DNA of 64,000 nucleotides, taken from contig NZ_CP013692.1 in NCBI RefSeq assembly GCF_001477625.1, positions 248,001 to 312,000 of the forward strand, given 5' to 3'. Below the pieces are notes generated by a model that did no database searches, was not told the origin of the DNA, and saw nothing but the letters and a program-made list of their open reading frames with translations. Shown one piece after another: positions 1-8,703 of this stretch. This DNA comes from Paucibacter sp. KCTC 42545 (lineage in GTDB: Bacteria; Pseudomonadota; Gammaproteobacteria; Burkholderiales; Burkholderiaceae_C). Position numbers and translations under genes: made by a program. Each line of letters begins with the position of its first letter. The stretch's first letter is position 1.

Positions 1-378
1 GCGCGCGCCGCGTTTGAGGCTGCGCTGAAGTACAGCAAGGACCGCGTCACCTTCGGCCAGCCCATCTTCAACCACCAGGCGGTGCAGTTCAAGCTGGCCG
101 ATATGGCCACGCAGATCGAGGCCGCGCGCCAGCTGATCTGGCACGCTGCTGCGCTGAAAGATGCCGGCCAGCCCTGCCTGAAGGAAGCGGCCATGGCCAA
201 GCTCTTCGCCACCGAAATGGCCGAGCGTGTGTGCTCGGACGCGATTCAGGTGCACGGCGGCTATGGCTATTTGAGCGACTTCCCCGTTGAGCGCATCTAC
301 CGCGATGTGCGGGTTTGCCAGATCTACGAAGGCACGTCTGAGGTGCAGAAGATCTTGATCGGCCGCGCGCTGGCTTGA
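1..378 (+). CDS. acyl-CoA dehydrogenase, C-terminal part (runs in from the left edge)
   Basis: The reading frame is open from base 1, so only the last 125 residues are present and the start lies outside the window. Two features mark the C-terminal helical domain of acyl-CoA dehydrogenases: a VHGGYGY segment near residue 86 and the closing [15 protein letters not shown] segment, which in the family contacts FAD and closes the tetramer interface. The enzyme would oxidise an acyl-CoA to the trans-2-enoyl-CoA and pass electrons to ETF in the cytosol. Chain-length specificity cannot be read from this part. The TetR gene that follows is a plausible local regulator of acyl-CoA metabolism, by position only. 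Confidence 0.93.
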   Translation, partial: ARAAFEAALKYSKDRVTFGQPIFNHQAVQFKLADMATQIEAARQLIWHAAALKDAGQPCLKEAAMAKLFATEMAERVCSDAIQVHGGYGYLSDFPVERIYRDVRVCQIYEGTSEVQKILIGRALA

Positions 379-460
379 TCGCTTCGGGGCGGTGCGCAGC
401 GCCGCCCTCGGCCGGGGCAAACCCGGAGATGGTGAAAATTCCGGTCATGACTTGCGCTTA

Positions 461-475
461 TAGGTCTAAAACCTA
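461..475. promoter_or_regulatory. inverted repeat, candidate TetR operator
   Basis: TAGGT-CTAAA-ACCTA is a perfect 5-base inverted repeat with a 5-base spacer, flanked by GCGC on the left and GGCGC on the right. It lies about 40 bases before the TetR-family gene, where autoregulators of this family usually bind. Operator function is inferred from symmetry and position only. Confidence 0.3.
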
Positions 476-512
476 GGCGCGACGTGCGAACATCGCTCAG
501 CCTTTGAACAGC

Positions 513-1184
513 ATGAGCGCACCCGTGCCCGACACCCCCGTCATCCCCGTCCTCCCACCTTCGATAGACAAACCCACCCAGCGCCGCCGGCGCGGCGCGG
601 CGCAAGATGAGCTGCGCGAGCAGATCCGCCTGGCGGTCAAAACGCAGCACAACCTAGGCGGCTACGGGGCGGTGACCATGCGCGGCGTGGCCCAGGCGGT
701 GGGGATTTCAGCGATGTCGCTGTATCGCTACTTCCCCAATAAATCGGCCATGCTGGAAAGCATTTGGGCGGAGGCCTTGGAGGCTTCTTTGCAGAGCGCC
801 ATTCAGGGCAGCGCTGCGGCCAGCGAGCCTTGGGCGCGGCTGCGGCAGCTCTACGAGGCCTATGCGAATTTCTGGCTCACCCATCCCGACGACTTCAAGC
901 TGGTGTTCGACCCCTGCAATGAGGTGTCCGCCAATTTTCTGGCCAGCGGCCCGGCCGCAGGTTTCAGGCAGCAATACGAATCGATGATTGATACCTGCCT
1001 GGGCGAAGGCATCGGCCTGGCCCAACGCCAGCAATGTCACGACTTGTGCCGGCTCAAGATCGTCGGCTTCTTGTTCACCACCGTGGGTCTGGCGACCAAA
1101 CCGGCCACGCCTGTGGCCGCGCTGCTACAGCTCACCTTGGACGATATTGAGCAGCAATTGATGCGCATCAAGAACGGCCGCTAA
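513..1184 (+). CDS. TetR/AcrR-family transcriptional regulator
   Basis: About 223 residues from ATG 513; an in-frame TTG at 504 is an alternative start and neither has a clear ribosome site. After a proline-rich leader and a basic QRRRRG patch comes the N-terminal helix-turn-helix, with the TMRGVAQAVGISAMSLYRYF pattern (residues about 55-75) typical of TetR recognition helices. The rest is the helical ligand-binding/dimerisation domain, which is too variable to name a ligand. It would repress genes nearby and probably itself. The acyl-CoA dehydrogenase upstream and a possible operator at 461-475 make a fatty-acid or acyl-CoA-linked role conceivable, but this is inference. Confidence 0.9.
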   Translation: MSAPVPDTPVIPVLPPSIDKPTQRRRRGAAQDELREQIRLAVKTQHNLGGYGAVTMRGVAQAVGISAMSLYRYFPNKSAMLESIWAEALEASLQSAIQGSAAASEPWARLRQLYEAYANFWLTHPDDFKLVFDPCNEVSANFLASGPAAGFRQQYESMIDTCLGEGIGLAQRQQCHDLCRLKIVGFLFTTVGLATKPATPVAALLQLTLDDIEQQLMRIKNGR

Positions 1185-1328
1185 GCCCCGGCCGCCGGGC
1201 ATTCTGCTTGTCTGAAAATACGACAAATGCCTCGGGTTAACCCGATAAATATACGTGTAGCGTACAGGTTACTCTAAGACTGAGGCAGCCAAAAAGAGCT
1301 GATCTTTGGGTCGAGGGGGAGTTTTTCC

Positions 1329-2972
1329 ATGCGCGCCAATTTTCCCGTTACTGAGCGGGAGTACGTCCTGCCTGAGCAGGTCACTCTGATGTCCACCACG
1401 GACCCCCAAGGTCGCATCCGCTATGCCAATGCGGCATTTGTGGAGGCCAGTGGTTTCAGCCGTGAAGAGCTGATCGGTCAGCCCCACAATCTGGTCCGCC
1501 ACCCGGATATGCCGGAAGAGGCTTTTGCCGATATGTGGGCCACGCTCAAGTCCGGCCACAGCTGGAGTGCGCTGGTGAAAAACCGGCGCAAGGATGGCGA
1601 CTATTACTGGGTGCGCGCCAATGCCACGGTGCTGCAGCGCGAGGGCCAGATCGTCGGCTTTGTGTCGGTGCGCACCAAGCCTGAAGCCGAAGAGGTACGG
1701 GCCGCCGAAGCCCTGTATGCCCGCATGCGTGCCGGGCGCAATACCGGCTGGCGCATGCGCCATGGCTTGCTATTGCGGCAAGGCCTTTGGGCCTGGACCT
1801 CGGCCCTGCGTTTGCTGTCGGCCCGCGCTCGTTTGCGTGGCGCTTTTGGTGTGCAGATCTTGGCCCTGGGTGCCCTGGCCTATGCCTGTGGTCTCAGCCC
1901 CCAGTCTTGGCTGGTTTTCGTTGGCGCGGCAGCCTTGTTGGCATGGAGTGCTTGCGCCTGGCTGGAGTTGCAACTGAGCCGCCCTTTGCAGCGCTTGCTT
2001 GAGCAAGCCCGTGCCTTGGCCGCCGGTCAAAGCGCAGCCGGCGCCAGGTTCGAACGGGTCGATGAAATTGGCTTGATTCAGCAGGCGATCAATCAGTCGG
2101 GGCTCAATCTGCGTTCTTTGGTGGACGACGTTGCCGAGCAGTTAGGCAGTTTGCAAGCCGCCAGCGGCTCGATCCGCAGCGGCCACAGCGAGCTCAACGC
2201 CCGCACCGAGCAGACGGCGGCCAATTTGCAGCAGACCGCTGCGGCCATGGAAGAAATGACGGCCACCGTTCAGCAAAACGCCGAGTCGGCCCTGCGCGCC
2301 ACCGAATTGGCCCAAACCACCCGGCATGCCGCAGCTGCCGGTGGCGGTTTGATGCAGCAAGTGGTGCAGACCATGGGAGAAATCCACGGCGCCAGCAGCA
2401 AGATCAGCGACATCGTGGCCTTGATCGACAGCCTGGCGTTTCAGACCAATATCCTGGCGCTGAATGCCGCGGTCGAAGCGGCACGCGCCGGCCATCAGGG
2501 CCGAGGCTTTGCGGTGGTGGCGGCCGAGGTGCGCGCCCTGGCTCAGCGCAGCGCGCAGGCCGCGCAACAAATCAAACAGCAATTGGCACACAGCAGCAGC
2601 ACGGTGACCCAAGGCCATCAGCTGGTGGGGCAGGCGGCGGAATCCATCGGCCATATCGTCGAGCAGGTGCACCGGGTCGGTGAGTTGATCGACGGCATTA
2701 GCGCCGCCACGCGGGATCAGAGCGAGGGCATCGGCCAAGTCAATCTGGCAGTCAACCAGCTCGATCGCATGACGCAGCAGAACGCCGGCTTGGTGGTTCA
2801 AGGCAGTACTTCGGCGCTGCATTTGACCCAGCTGGCCAAACGTTTGCTGGAAGCGATTGCGCTCTACCGCGATGAGGCAGCGCCCAGCCACAAGGAGCGC
2901 CAAGCGCGCGCTTTGCGTCCGCCCGGGGCCTCACCCACGTCGTCGCCATTGCTTGCCCACGGCCCCCACTAA
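1329..2972 (+). CDS. PAS-domain methyl-accepting chemotaxis protein (Aer-like)
   Basis: 547 residues; the start is set by GGGGGAG eight bases upstream. Residues about 15-120 form an Aer-type PAS domain (NLVRHPDMPEEAF and WSALVKNRRKDGDYYWV are the hallmark segments), which in Aer holds FAD and senses redox or energy state. A hydrophobic hairpin at about 170-220 anchors it in the inner membrane with no periplasmic domain. A HAMP-like linker and the methyl-accepting signalling coiled coil follow, with the conserved tip [18 protein letters not shown] around residue 375. There is no CheR-docking pentapeptide at the C terminus. The next gene, a c-di-GMP enzyme with its own ligand-binding domain, starts one base after the stop, so the two are probably co-expressed. 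Confidence 0.93.
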   Translation: MRANFPVTEREYVLPEQVTLMSTTDPQGRIRYANAAFVEASGFSREELIGQPHNLVRHPDMPEEAFADMWATLKSGHSWSALVKNRRKDGDYYWVRANATVLQREGQIVGFVSVRTKPEAEEVRAAEALYARMRAGRNTGWRMRHGLLLRQGLWAWTSALRLLSARARLRGAFGVQILALGALAYACGLSPQSWLVFVGAAALLAWSACAWLELQLSRPLQRLLEQARALAAGQSAAGARFERVDEIGLIQQAINQSGLNLRSLVDDVAEQLGSLQAASGSIRSGHSELNARTEQTAANLQQTAAAMEEMTATVQQNAESALRATELAQTTRHAAAAGGGLMQQVVQTMGEIHGASSKISDIVALIDSLAFQTNILALNAAVEAARAGHQGRGFAVVAAEVRALAQRSAQAAQQIKQQLAHSSSTVTQGHQLVGQAAESIGHIVEQVHRVGELIDGISAATRDQSEGIGQVNLAVNQLDRMTQQNAGLVVQGSTSALHLTQLAKRLLEAIALYRDEAAPSHKERQARALRPPGASPTSSPLLAHGPH

Positions 2973-2973
2973 A

Positions 2974-5900
2974 GTGTCTCAAGTCAATTCATTCAAGCTC
3001 GGCCTCTTGCTGCCCCTCAGCGGGGTCGCATCGATTTATGGCCAAGAGATCCTGCGTGCCGTCAGCTTGGCGGTGGCTCAAGTCAATGCCGCAGGCGGCG
3101 TGGCAGGGCGGTCCTTGGAGTTGCTGGCGCAGGATGATGGCAGCCAGCCGGCCACCGCCGTTGCCGCGGCCCTCACGCTGATCGATGTGCAGGGCTGCCG
3201 CGCCCTGATCGGGCCGCTGCTGTCCAATGCCCGGCATGCGGTGGTGGGCGAGGTGATGGCCATGCGCGGCCTGCCCATGCTCAATTTCTCTTGCCAGGAA
3301 GGCAGCATCCGCGAGCATGGTTTCTTCAGCTTTGCGGCCCTGCCCAATCAGCAGATCGAGCCTTTGATGCGGGTGCTGGTGCAGCGCTTTGGCCCCAAGG
3401 TCTTTTTCGCCGGCAGCAATTACGAATGGCCGCGCGGCTCCATCGACGCCGCGCGCCGCGCGCTGGCGCTGCACGGCGGTGAATCGGTGGGCGAGCAGTA
3501 TCTGCCGCTGGGTCTGACGGCGCGCGAGCTGCCGGCCTTGATGGAGGCCTTGCGCTACTCGGGCGCCGATGTCTTCGTGCCCTTCTTTGCCGGGCGCGAT
3601 CAGATCCAGGTGCTGCAGGCCTTTGCCCACGCCGGCTTGAAGGCGCGCATGGCGCTGGTCAGCTGCCAGTTCGACGAAGTCATGGCCAGCCAACTGAAGC
3701 CGGAAGAGCGCGAGGGCGTCTACTCCTGCAACACCTACTTCATGAGCCTGAGCAACCCCGAGAACCAGGACATGCTGGCGCAGCTGCGCCAATGGACGGG
3801 CGTGAGCGGGCTGTGGCCGCAAGGCGATGGGCTGATCAGCAACTTCGGCGCCGGTGCCTATCTCTGTGTGATGGCTTTGGCGCAAGCGGCGGCGGCATGC
3901 CAAAGCTGGGAGACCACCAGCCTGATCGCTGCGCTCAAGCAGGTGGACCTGCTGGCGCCGCAGGGCCGGGTGCGCATGGACCCGGCGAGCCAGCATGTCA
4001 GCGTGGACATCTATCTGAGCTGCTGCGGGGCCCAAGGCGACTTCCGCATCATCGATCACTTCCCCGCGCAGGCGCCCAATGCGCCGGCCCGCTACACCTT
4101 GCCGCCACCGCCTTTGGCCGAGCTGCAAGCCCCAGCGCCGCAGTGGCAGGCAGAGCCTGGAGCCTCCGGCCTGCCCATGCCGGAGGCGCCGCGGCCAGAG
4201 GCGCCCAAAAGTGCCGAGCATGTTGAGCGCACCGAACGTGCTGAATTGATGGCCTTTGCCGACACCCCCATCGTCGCCACCGATGGTCAGGGCTGGATCC
4301 GGCGCGCCAACTTCAGCGCGGCCGAGCTGTTCGGCTACAGCGTTGAGGAGATGCACAGCCTGTCCGTGCACAGCTTGCTGCCGCCGCATTTGCGGGAGCG
4401 GCATGTGATGTTGTTCCAGCGCTTTCTGGACGGTGATGAGCAGCTGCGCCGCATGTCCGGGCGCGGCGATATCGTGGGTTATCGCAAGGATGGCAGCTTC
4501 TTCCCGCTGGAAGCCTCGATTGCCAAGTTCCGCCAGGACGACGGCTGGTCACTGGTCGTCACCCTGCGGGACATCAGCGAGCGCAAACAGGCCGAGGCCC
4601 AGCTGCTGTGGCGCGCGACGCACGACGACTTGACCCGCTTGCCCAACCGCGCCTTGTTCACCGAGCGTTTGCAAAACGCGCTGGAGCGCTCGCGCCGCCT
4701 CGATTTGAGCGTGGCCGTGCTCTTCATCGATCTGGACGGCTTCAAGCTCATCAACGACAGCCACGGCCACGAAGCGGGCGACCTCTTGTTGCAAGAAGTG
4801 GCGCGGCGCCTGGGGAGCTGCGTGCGCCCTGGTGACACGGTGGCACGTTTGGCGGGCGATGAGTTCGTGGTGCTGTGCGAGCAACTGCAGCAGCCCGAAA
4901 GCATCTCCATCTTGGCCGAGCGCATCAATGTGGCGCTGCGTCAGCCCGTGCATCTGGATGGCATCACGGTGCGTGTGTCCGCCAGCATCGGTGTGGCCGT
5001 TGGCCATGGCATGACGCATGCGGCGCAAGAGATTTTGCAAGGCGCGGATATGGCCATGTACGCCGCCAAAGAGCGCGGCCGCGACGGCTGGCGCTTCTTC
5101 AACGAAGGCTTGCAGGCCCAGGCCCGTGACCGCATGTGTATCAGCCAGGGCCTGCCCCTGGCGTTGGCGCGTCATGAGATGAAGGTGGTGTTCCAGCCGA
5201 TCGTGGATGCCATGCAGGGCCAGGTCATTGGCAGCGAGCTGCTGCTGCGCTGGCACCCGCCGGCCGGCCCCGTGCCGCCGGACCGCTTCATTCCCTTGGC
5301 CGAAGCCAGTGGCGCCATCGTGCCCATCGGCCTGTGGGTGTTTCGCCAGGCCTGCCTGGCCGAGCAGCGCTGGCGCGGCCGCTGGGGGCAGGGCGCGCCT
5401 CATGTGTCCGTCAATGTGTCGGCGCGCCAGCTGGATGCGCCCGGCTTTGTGTCCCAACTGCAAGCCGAGTTGGCGCAAACCGGCGCGGAGCCCGGGCGCA
5501 TGATTCTGGAGCTGACCGAGTCGGCGCTGATGTCCGATATGGACGAGATTGTGGAAAAGCTGCGCGCTCTGGCGGCGCTGGGTTTGCGCATCGCGGTGGA
5601 CGACTTTGGCACCGGCTACTCCTGCCTCTCGCGCCTGACCCGGCTGCCGGTGAGTATTCTCAAAATTGATCGCAGCTTCATTGCCAACGTCCCCGACAAG
5701 GCCGAGGACATGGCGGTGGCACGCGCCGTGGTCGGCTTGGGCAAGTCCCTGGGGCTGACCTTGGTGGCTGAGGGCGTGGAGACGGACATCCAGGCCGAGG
5801 AAATGCGCAAACTCGGCTGCCATATGCTGCAGGGCTATTTGTGCGGCAAGCCGGTCGATGAAGCCGATTTCATGCGGCGGGTGGATGAGGATGCACGAGC

Positions 5901-6000
5901 CGAGCGGCCCAAGCGTCTGGCCAAGGCCGAGCGGACTGGCGCCGAGCAGGCGCTGGAAGCGGCCATCTGTTCCTTATGCTTGAAGCCGGTTGAGGCTTGA
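2974..6000 (+). CDS. periplasmic-binding-fold / PAS / GGDEF / EAL protein
   Basis: 1,008 residues from GTG 2974. The frame is open further upstream (ATG 2857), but that would overlap the chemoreceptor. No good ribosome site is visible, so translation may be coupled to the chemoreceptor stop at 2972. Residues 5-375 resemble type-1 periplasmic binding proteins of the AmiC/branched-chain amino acid family (GLLLPLSGVASIYG, then NAAGGVAGR). A PAS domain follows (about 420-545), then GGDEF (about 550-705, active-site AGDEF at about 626-630) and EAL (about 730-970, with ELL in place of EAL near 755 and an intact DDFGTGYS at about 876). No signal peptide or membrane segment is visible, so the binding domain should be cytoplasmic as in AmiC. 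Likely role: small-molecule-controlled synthesis or breakdown of cyclic di-GMP. Confidence 0.9.
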   Translation: MSQVNSFKLGLLLPLSGVASIYGQEILRAVSLAVAQVNAAGGVAGRSLELLAQDDGSQPATAVAAALTLIDVQGCRALIGPLLSNARHAVVGEVMAMRGLPMLNFSCQEGSIREHGFFSFAALPNQQIEPLMRVLVQRFGPKVFFAGSNYEWPRGSIDAARRALALHGGESVGEQYLPLGLTARELPALMEALRYSGADVFVPFFAGRDQIQVLQAFAHAGLKARMALVSCQFDEVMASQLKPEEREGVYSCNTYFMSLSNPENQDMLAQLRQWTGVSGLWPQGDGLISNFGAGAYLCVMALAQAAAACQSWETTSLIAALKQVDLLAPQGRVRMDPASQHVSVDIYLSCCGAQGDFRIIDHFPAQAPNAPARYTLPPPPLAELQAPAPQWQAEPGASGLPMPEAPRPEAPKSAEHVERTERAELMAFADTPIVATDGQGWIRRANFSAAELFGYSVEEMHSLSVHSLLPPHLRERHVMLFQRFLDGDEQLRRMSGRGDIVGYRKDGSFFPLEASIAKFRQDDGWSLVVTLRDISERKQAEAQLLWRATHDDLTRLPNRALFTERLQNALERSRRLDLSVAVLFIDLDGFKLINDSHGHEAGDLLLQEVARRLGSCVRPGDTVARLAGDEFVVLCEQLQQPESISILAERINVALRQPVHLDGITVRVSASIGVAVGHGMTHAAQEILQGADMAMYAAKERGRDGWRFFNEGLQAQARDRMCISQGLPLALARHEMKVVFQPIVDAMQGQVIGSELLLRWHPPAGPVPPDRFIPLAEASGAIVPIGLWVFRQACLAEQRWRGRWGQGAPHVSVNVSARQLDAPGFVSQLQAELAQTGAEPGRMILELTESALMSDMDEIVEKLRALAALGLRIAVDDFGTGYSCLSRLTRLPVSILKIDRSFIANVPDKAEDMAVARAVVGLGKSLGLTLVAEGVETDIQAEEMRKLGCHMLQGYLCGKPVDEADFMRRVDEDARAERPKRLAKAERTGAEQALEAAICSLCLKPVEA

Positions 6001-6162
6001 GCCCTGACCGCTGATCCCAATGGCTTTGCCATCAAAGCCTTGGCTGCTGCGCATCAGCCCGCAGGTCGTCCCGGCCAGCTCTTACCGCCCTAACCCTCAT
6101 TTCGGTGGACCATCCGGCAAAGCCCTGCTGCGGCGCGGCGTGATTTCGGCTAAGGTCAGGGA

Positions 6163-6822
6163 ATGATCATCGAGCCTCCCTTCCCCGAACGCGCCGGCGC
6201 AGTGGCGCCGCGCAATCCTGTGCACTTTTATTTCGATTTCTCCTCGCCGTATTCCTATATCGCTTCGGAGTGGATTGAGGCCGTGGCCGCCCGAAATGGC
6301 CGGCCCGTGCAGTGGCATGCCATTTTGCTGGGCGTGACGTTCCAGGCCGCCGAGTTGAAGCCGCCCGTGGCATATCCACTCAAGCGCGACTATGTGCTGC
6401 GGGACTTTGCCCGCTCGGCCCAGTTTGCCGGCCTGCCCTACAAGCAGCCGAGCGCATTTCCGATCGCCAGCCAGAATGCTGCGCGGGTGTTCTGGTGGCT
6501 GCAGGCGCAAGACCCTGCGCGCGCCGTGGCTTGGGCCAGAGCCGGCTTGCGGGCCTATTTCACCCGGGATGTGGCGCTCAATGACGAGGCGCAATTGAAG
6601 GCCTTGGCGGAAGAGTGCGGGTTGGACCCGGAGGCGGCGCAGGCGGCTTGGCAGGATCCGCAGTGGAAGGAACGGCTCAAAACCGAGAACCAGGCCGCCA
6701 TCGCCGCGGGCGTTTTTGGCGCGCCCTTTTTCATCATCGATGGCGAAGGTTTCTGGGGCAATGACCGCCAGGCCCAGATCGAACGCTGGCTCAGCAGCGG
6801 CCCGTTCAGAGGCTTGGTTTAA
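6163..6822 (+). CDS. 2-hydroxychromene-2-carboxylate isomerase family protein
   Basis: 219 residues. The N-terminal VHFYFDFSSPYSYIAS segment is the signature of the kappa-GST/DsbA-fold isomerase family, in which a serine rather than a cysteine binds glutathione. The C-terminal segment GVFGAPFFIIDGEGFWGNDR contains the cis-proline loop that completes the glutathione site. Named members isomerise 2-hydroxychromene-2-carboxylate in naphthalene degradation, but many chromosomal copies have no aromatic pathway nearby, and none is seen here, so the substrate is open. It is cytosolic. The gene converges on the cysteine-rich protein at 6806-7042 and overlaps it by 17 bases. Confidence 0.88.
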   Translation: MIIEPPFPERAGAVAPRNPVHFYFDFSSPYSYIASEWIEAVAARNGRPVQWHAILLGVTFQAAELKPPVAYPLKRDYVLRDFARSAQFAGLPYKQPSAFPIASQNAARVFWWLQAQDPARAVAWARAGLRAYFTRDVALNDEAQLKALAEECGLDPEAAQAAWQDPQWKERLKTENQAAIAAGVFGAPFFIIDGEGFWGNDRQAQIERWLSSGPFRGLV

Positions 6823-7042
6823 GGCTTTCCGGGCTTGCGCTTTCGGCGGCCTCGGCGCTGCTGAGCTCGCGCAGGCAGCCCAGGCATAGGCAGCGCGTGT
6901 ATTGCTCGCTCAAGCGCTGCCGCAGGGCCTGGCTGAGTTGCAGATCAAAGCAGTCGCAACGTGTGTCTTGCGCGCCGCAGTGGAAGCCGGCGCCGCAGCG
7001 CGGGCAGCTGTCTGCGCCTGCCGCAACACTCCGCGCAGTCAC
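6806..7042 (-). CDS. small cysteine-rich (CWC-type) protein
   Basis: 78 residues with CPRCG (13-17), CG at 22, CDC (29-31) and a later CLCLGC cluster. The pattern matches the short cysteine-rich CWC family, presumed zinc-binding and of unknown function; here CDC replaces CWC. The GTG start overlaps the TGA stop of the upstream acyl-CoA synthetase (GTGA), so translation is very likely coupled. It also overlaps the 3' end of the converging isomerase gene. The coupling suggests it is made with the synthetase, but no functional link can be read from sequence. Confidence 0.72.
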   Translation of the reverse strand: MTARSVAAGADSCPRCGAGFHCGAQDTRCDCFDLQLSQALRQRLSEQYTRCLCLGCLRELSSAEAAESASPESLKPSL

Positions 7043-8586
7043 GCGAACAAGCCCTGGTGTTGCTGGCGCAGCAGATTCTTTTGCACCTTGCCCATGGCAT
7101 TGCGCGGCAACTCGCTCAGCACAAACACTTGCTTGGGCACTTTGAAGTTGGCGATCTGCCGCTTCAGGGTGGCGATCAAGGCCTCGCCGTCCAGCGTGGC
7201 CTCAGGGCGAGCCACCACGGCCGCGACCACCGCCTCGCCAAAATCAGGGTGCGGCACGCCGACCACAGCGGATTCGAGCACGCCCTCCATCTCGTTGAGA
7301 TAACTCTCAATTTCAGCGGGGTAGACGTTGTAACCGCCGCTGATGATCAGGTCCTTGGCGCGGCCGACGATGCTCAGATAGTTGTTGCTGTCCAAGCGGC
7401 CCACATCGCCGGTCTTGAACCAGCCATCGGGCGTGAACTCTTGCTGCGTCTTCTCGGGCATCCGCCAGTAGCCCGAGAACACATTCGGGCCGCGCACTTC
7501 GATGTGACCGATCTCGTCCGTCGCGCAGGGCTGGCCGTCGTCCTTGTGCACCCGCAGGCTCACGCCGGGCAGGGCGGGGCCGACGGTGCCGCCGATGCGC
7601 TCGCCGTCGAGCCCGCGGCAGGGGTTGGAACTCAGCATCAAGGTCTCGCTCATGCCGTAGCGTTCCAGAATGGTGTGGCCACTGCGCGCCTGCCAGTCTT
7701 CAAAGGTTTCCAGCAGCAGCGGTGCCGAGCCGCTGATGAAAAGCCGCATCGAGGCGCAGGCCTGCGGCGTCAACGCGGCCTCGGCCAATATGCGCACATA
7801 CAGGGTTGGCACGCCCATGAAGACCGTGGCTTCGCTGAACTTGGCGATGACGGCGCGCGGCTCGAACTTGGCGAACCAGATCATCTTGCTGCCGTTCAGC
7901 AGCGCGCCATGCGAGGCGACGAAGAGGCCGTGCACATGAAAAATCGGCAGGGCGTGGATCAGCACATCTCCGCTCTTCCAGTCCCACAAGTCCTTGAGCG
8001 TCAGCGCATTGCTGAGCAGATTGCCATGGCTGAGCATGGCGCCCTTGCTGCGCCCTGTTGTGCCGCTGGTGTAGAGAATGGCGGCCAGATCATCGGCCTG
8101 CTTGTCGGCCGGTTCATGCTGATCGCTCATGCTGGCCGCGCGATCCAGCAAGCTGCCGCTGCGGTCCTCGTTGAGGGTGAACACATACTGCGTGCCAGCC
8201 TGGAAGGCCAGCTTGGAAACCCAGCCGAAATGCGCGCCCGCGCACACCAGCACGGCGGGCTCGGCATCGCGGATGAAGTAGTCCAGTTCCGCCGCCTGAT
8301 AGGCCTGGTTCAGCGGCAAGTAGACGAAGCCTGCGCGCAGCACGGCCAAATAAAGCATCAGCGCTTCAACGCTTTTCTCGGTGTGGGCGGCGATGCGGCT
8401 GCCGGCAGGCAGGTCCAGCGAGAGCAGTAAATTGGCCAGCATGGCCGTACCACGCTCCAGATCGCGCCAGCTATAGCGCAGGGGGCCGCCGTCGGTGGCG
8501 ATTTGATCCGCGCATTCGATCGCGATGGCGTCAAGGTCGGTGGGGAATGCGTCGCGCAGGGCGGCAAAGAGATTGGCGTGGCTCAT
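7039..8586 (-). CDS. matB: malonyl-CoA synthetase-like AMP-dependent acyl-CoA ligase
   Basis: 515 residues of the adenylate-forming superfamily. The phosphate loop reads YTSGTTGRSKGA (about 172-183), the ATP motif is ERYGMSET, the hinge region is GWFKTGDVG, and PRNAMGKVQKN near the C terminus holds the catalytic lysine. Length and motif wording fit the MatB branch (malonate or methylmalonate + CoA + ATP to the CoA thioester), but a short-chain acid or aryl substrate cannot be excluded. It is cytosolic. The gene is divergent from a sigma-54 activator with 117 bases between them, and its stop overlaps the start of the cysteine-rich gene. Confidence 0.82.
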   Translation of the reverse strand: MSHANLFAALRDAFPTDLDAIAIECADQIATDGGPLRYSWRDLERGTAMLANLLLSLDLPAGSRIAAHTEKSVEALMLYLAVLRAGFVYLPLNQAYQAAELDYFIRDAEPAVLVCAGAHFGWVSKLAFQAGTQYVFTLNEDRSGSLLDRAASMSDQHEPADKQADDLAAILYTSGTTGRSKGAMLSHGNLLSNALTLKDLWDWKSGDVLIHALPIFHVHGLFVASHGALLNGSKMIWFAKFEPRAVIAKFSEATVFMGVPTLYVRILAEAALTPQACASMRLFISGSAPLLLETFEDWQARSGHTILERYGMSETLMLSSNPCRGLDGERIGGTVGPALPGVSLRVHKDDGQPCATDEIGHIEVRGPNVFSGYWRMPEKTQQEFTPDGWFKTGDVGRLDSNNYLSIVGRAKDLIISGGYNVYPAEIESYLNEMEGVLESAVVGVPHPDFGEAVVAAVVARPEATLDGEALIATLKRQIANFKVPKQVFVLSELPRNAMGKVQKNLLRQQHQGLFA

Positions 8587-8703
8587 CGGCGCATTGTCGC
8601 CAAAGCTGAGGGTACGCGAACGGGTTTTCCCCGCATCTTGTACCCACTGTTACAGGCGGCGCGGCTGCTACATTGTGGCGGCCCCATTGCCGAGGAAATC
8701 CGC

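Noticed and set aside
1214..1248. Possible sigma-28 (FliA) promoter before the PAS chemoreceptor gene (CAAA ... CCCGATAA)
   Set aside because: The -10-like CCCGATAA is good, but the best -35 (CAAA at 1224) is only 13 bases away instead of 15 and lacks the GTTT extension.
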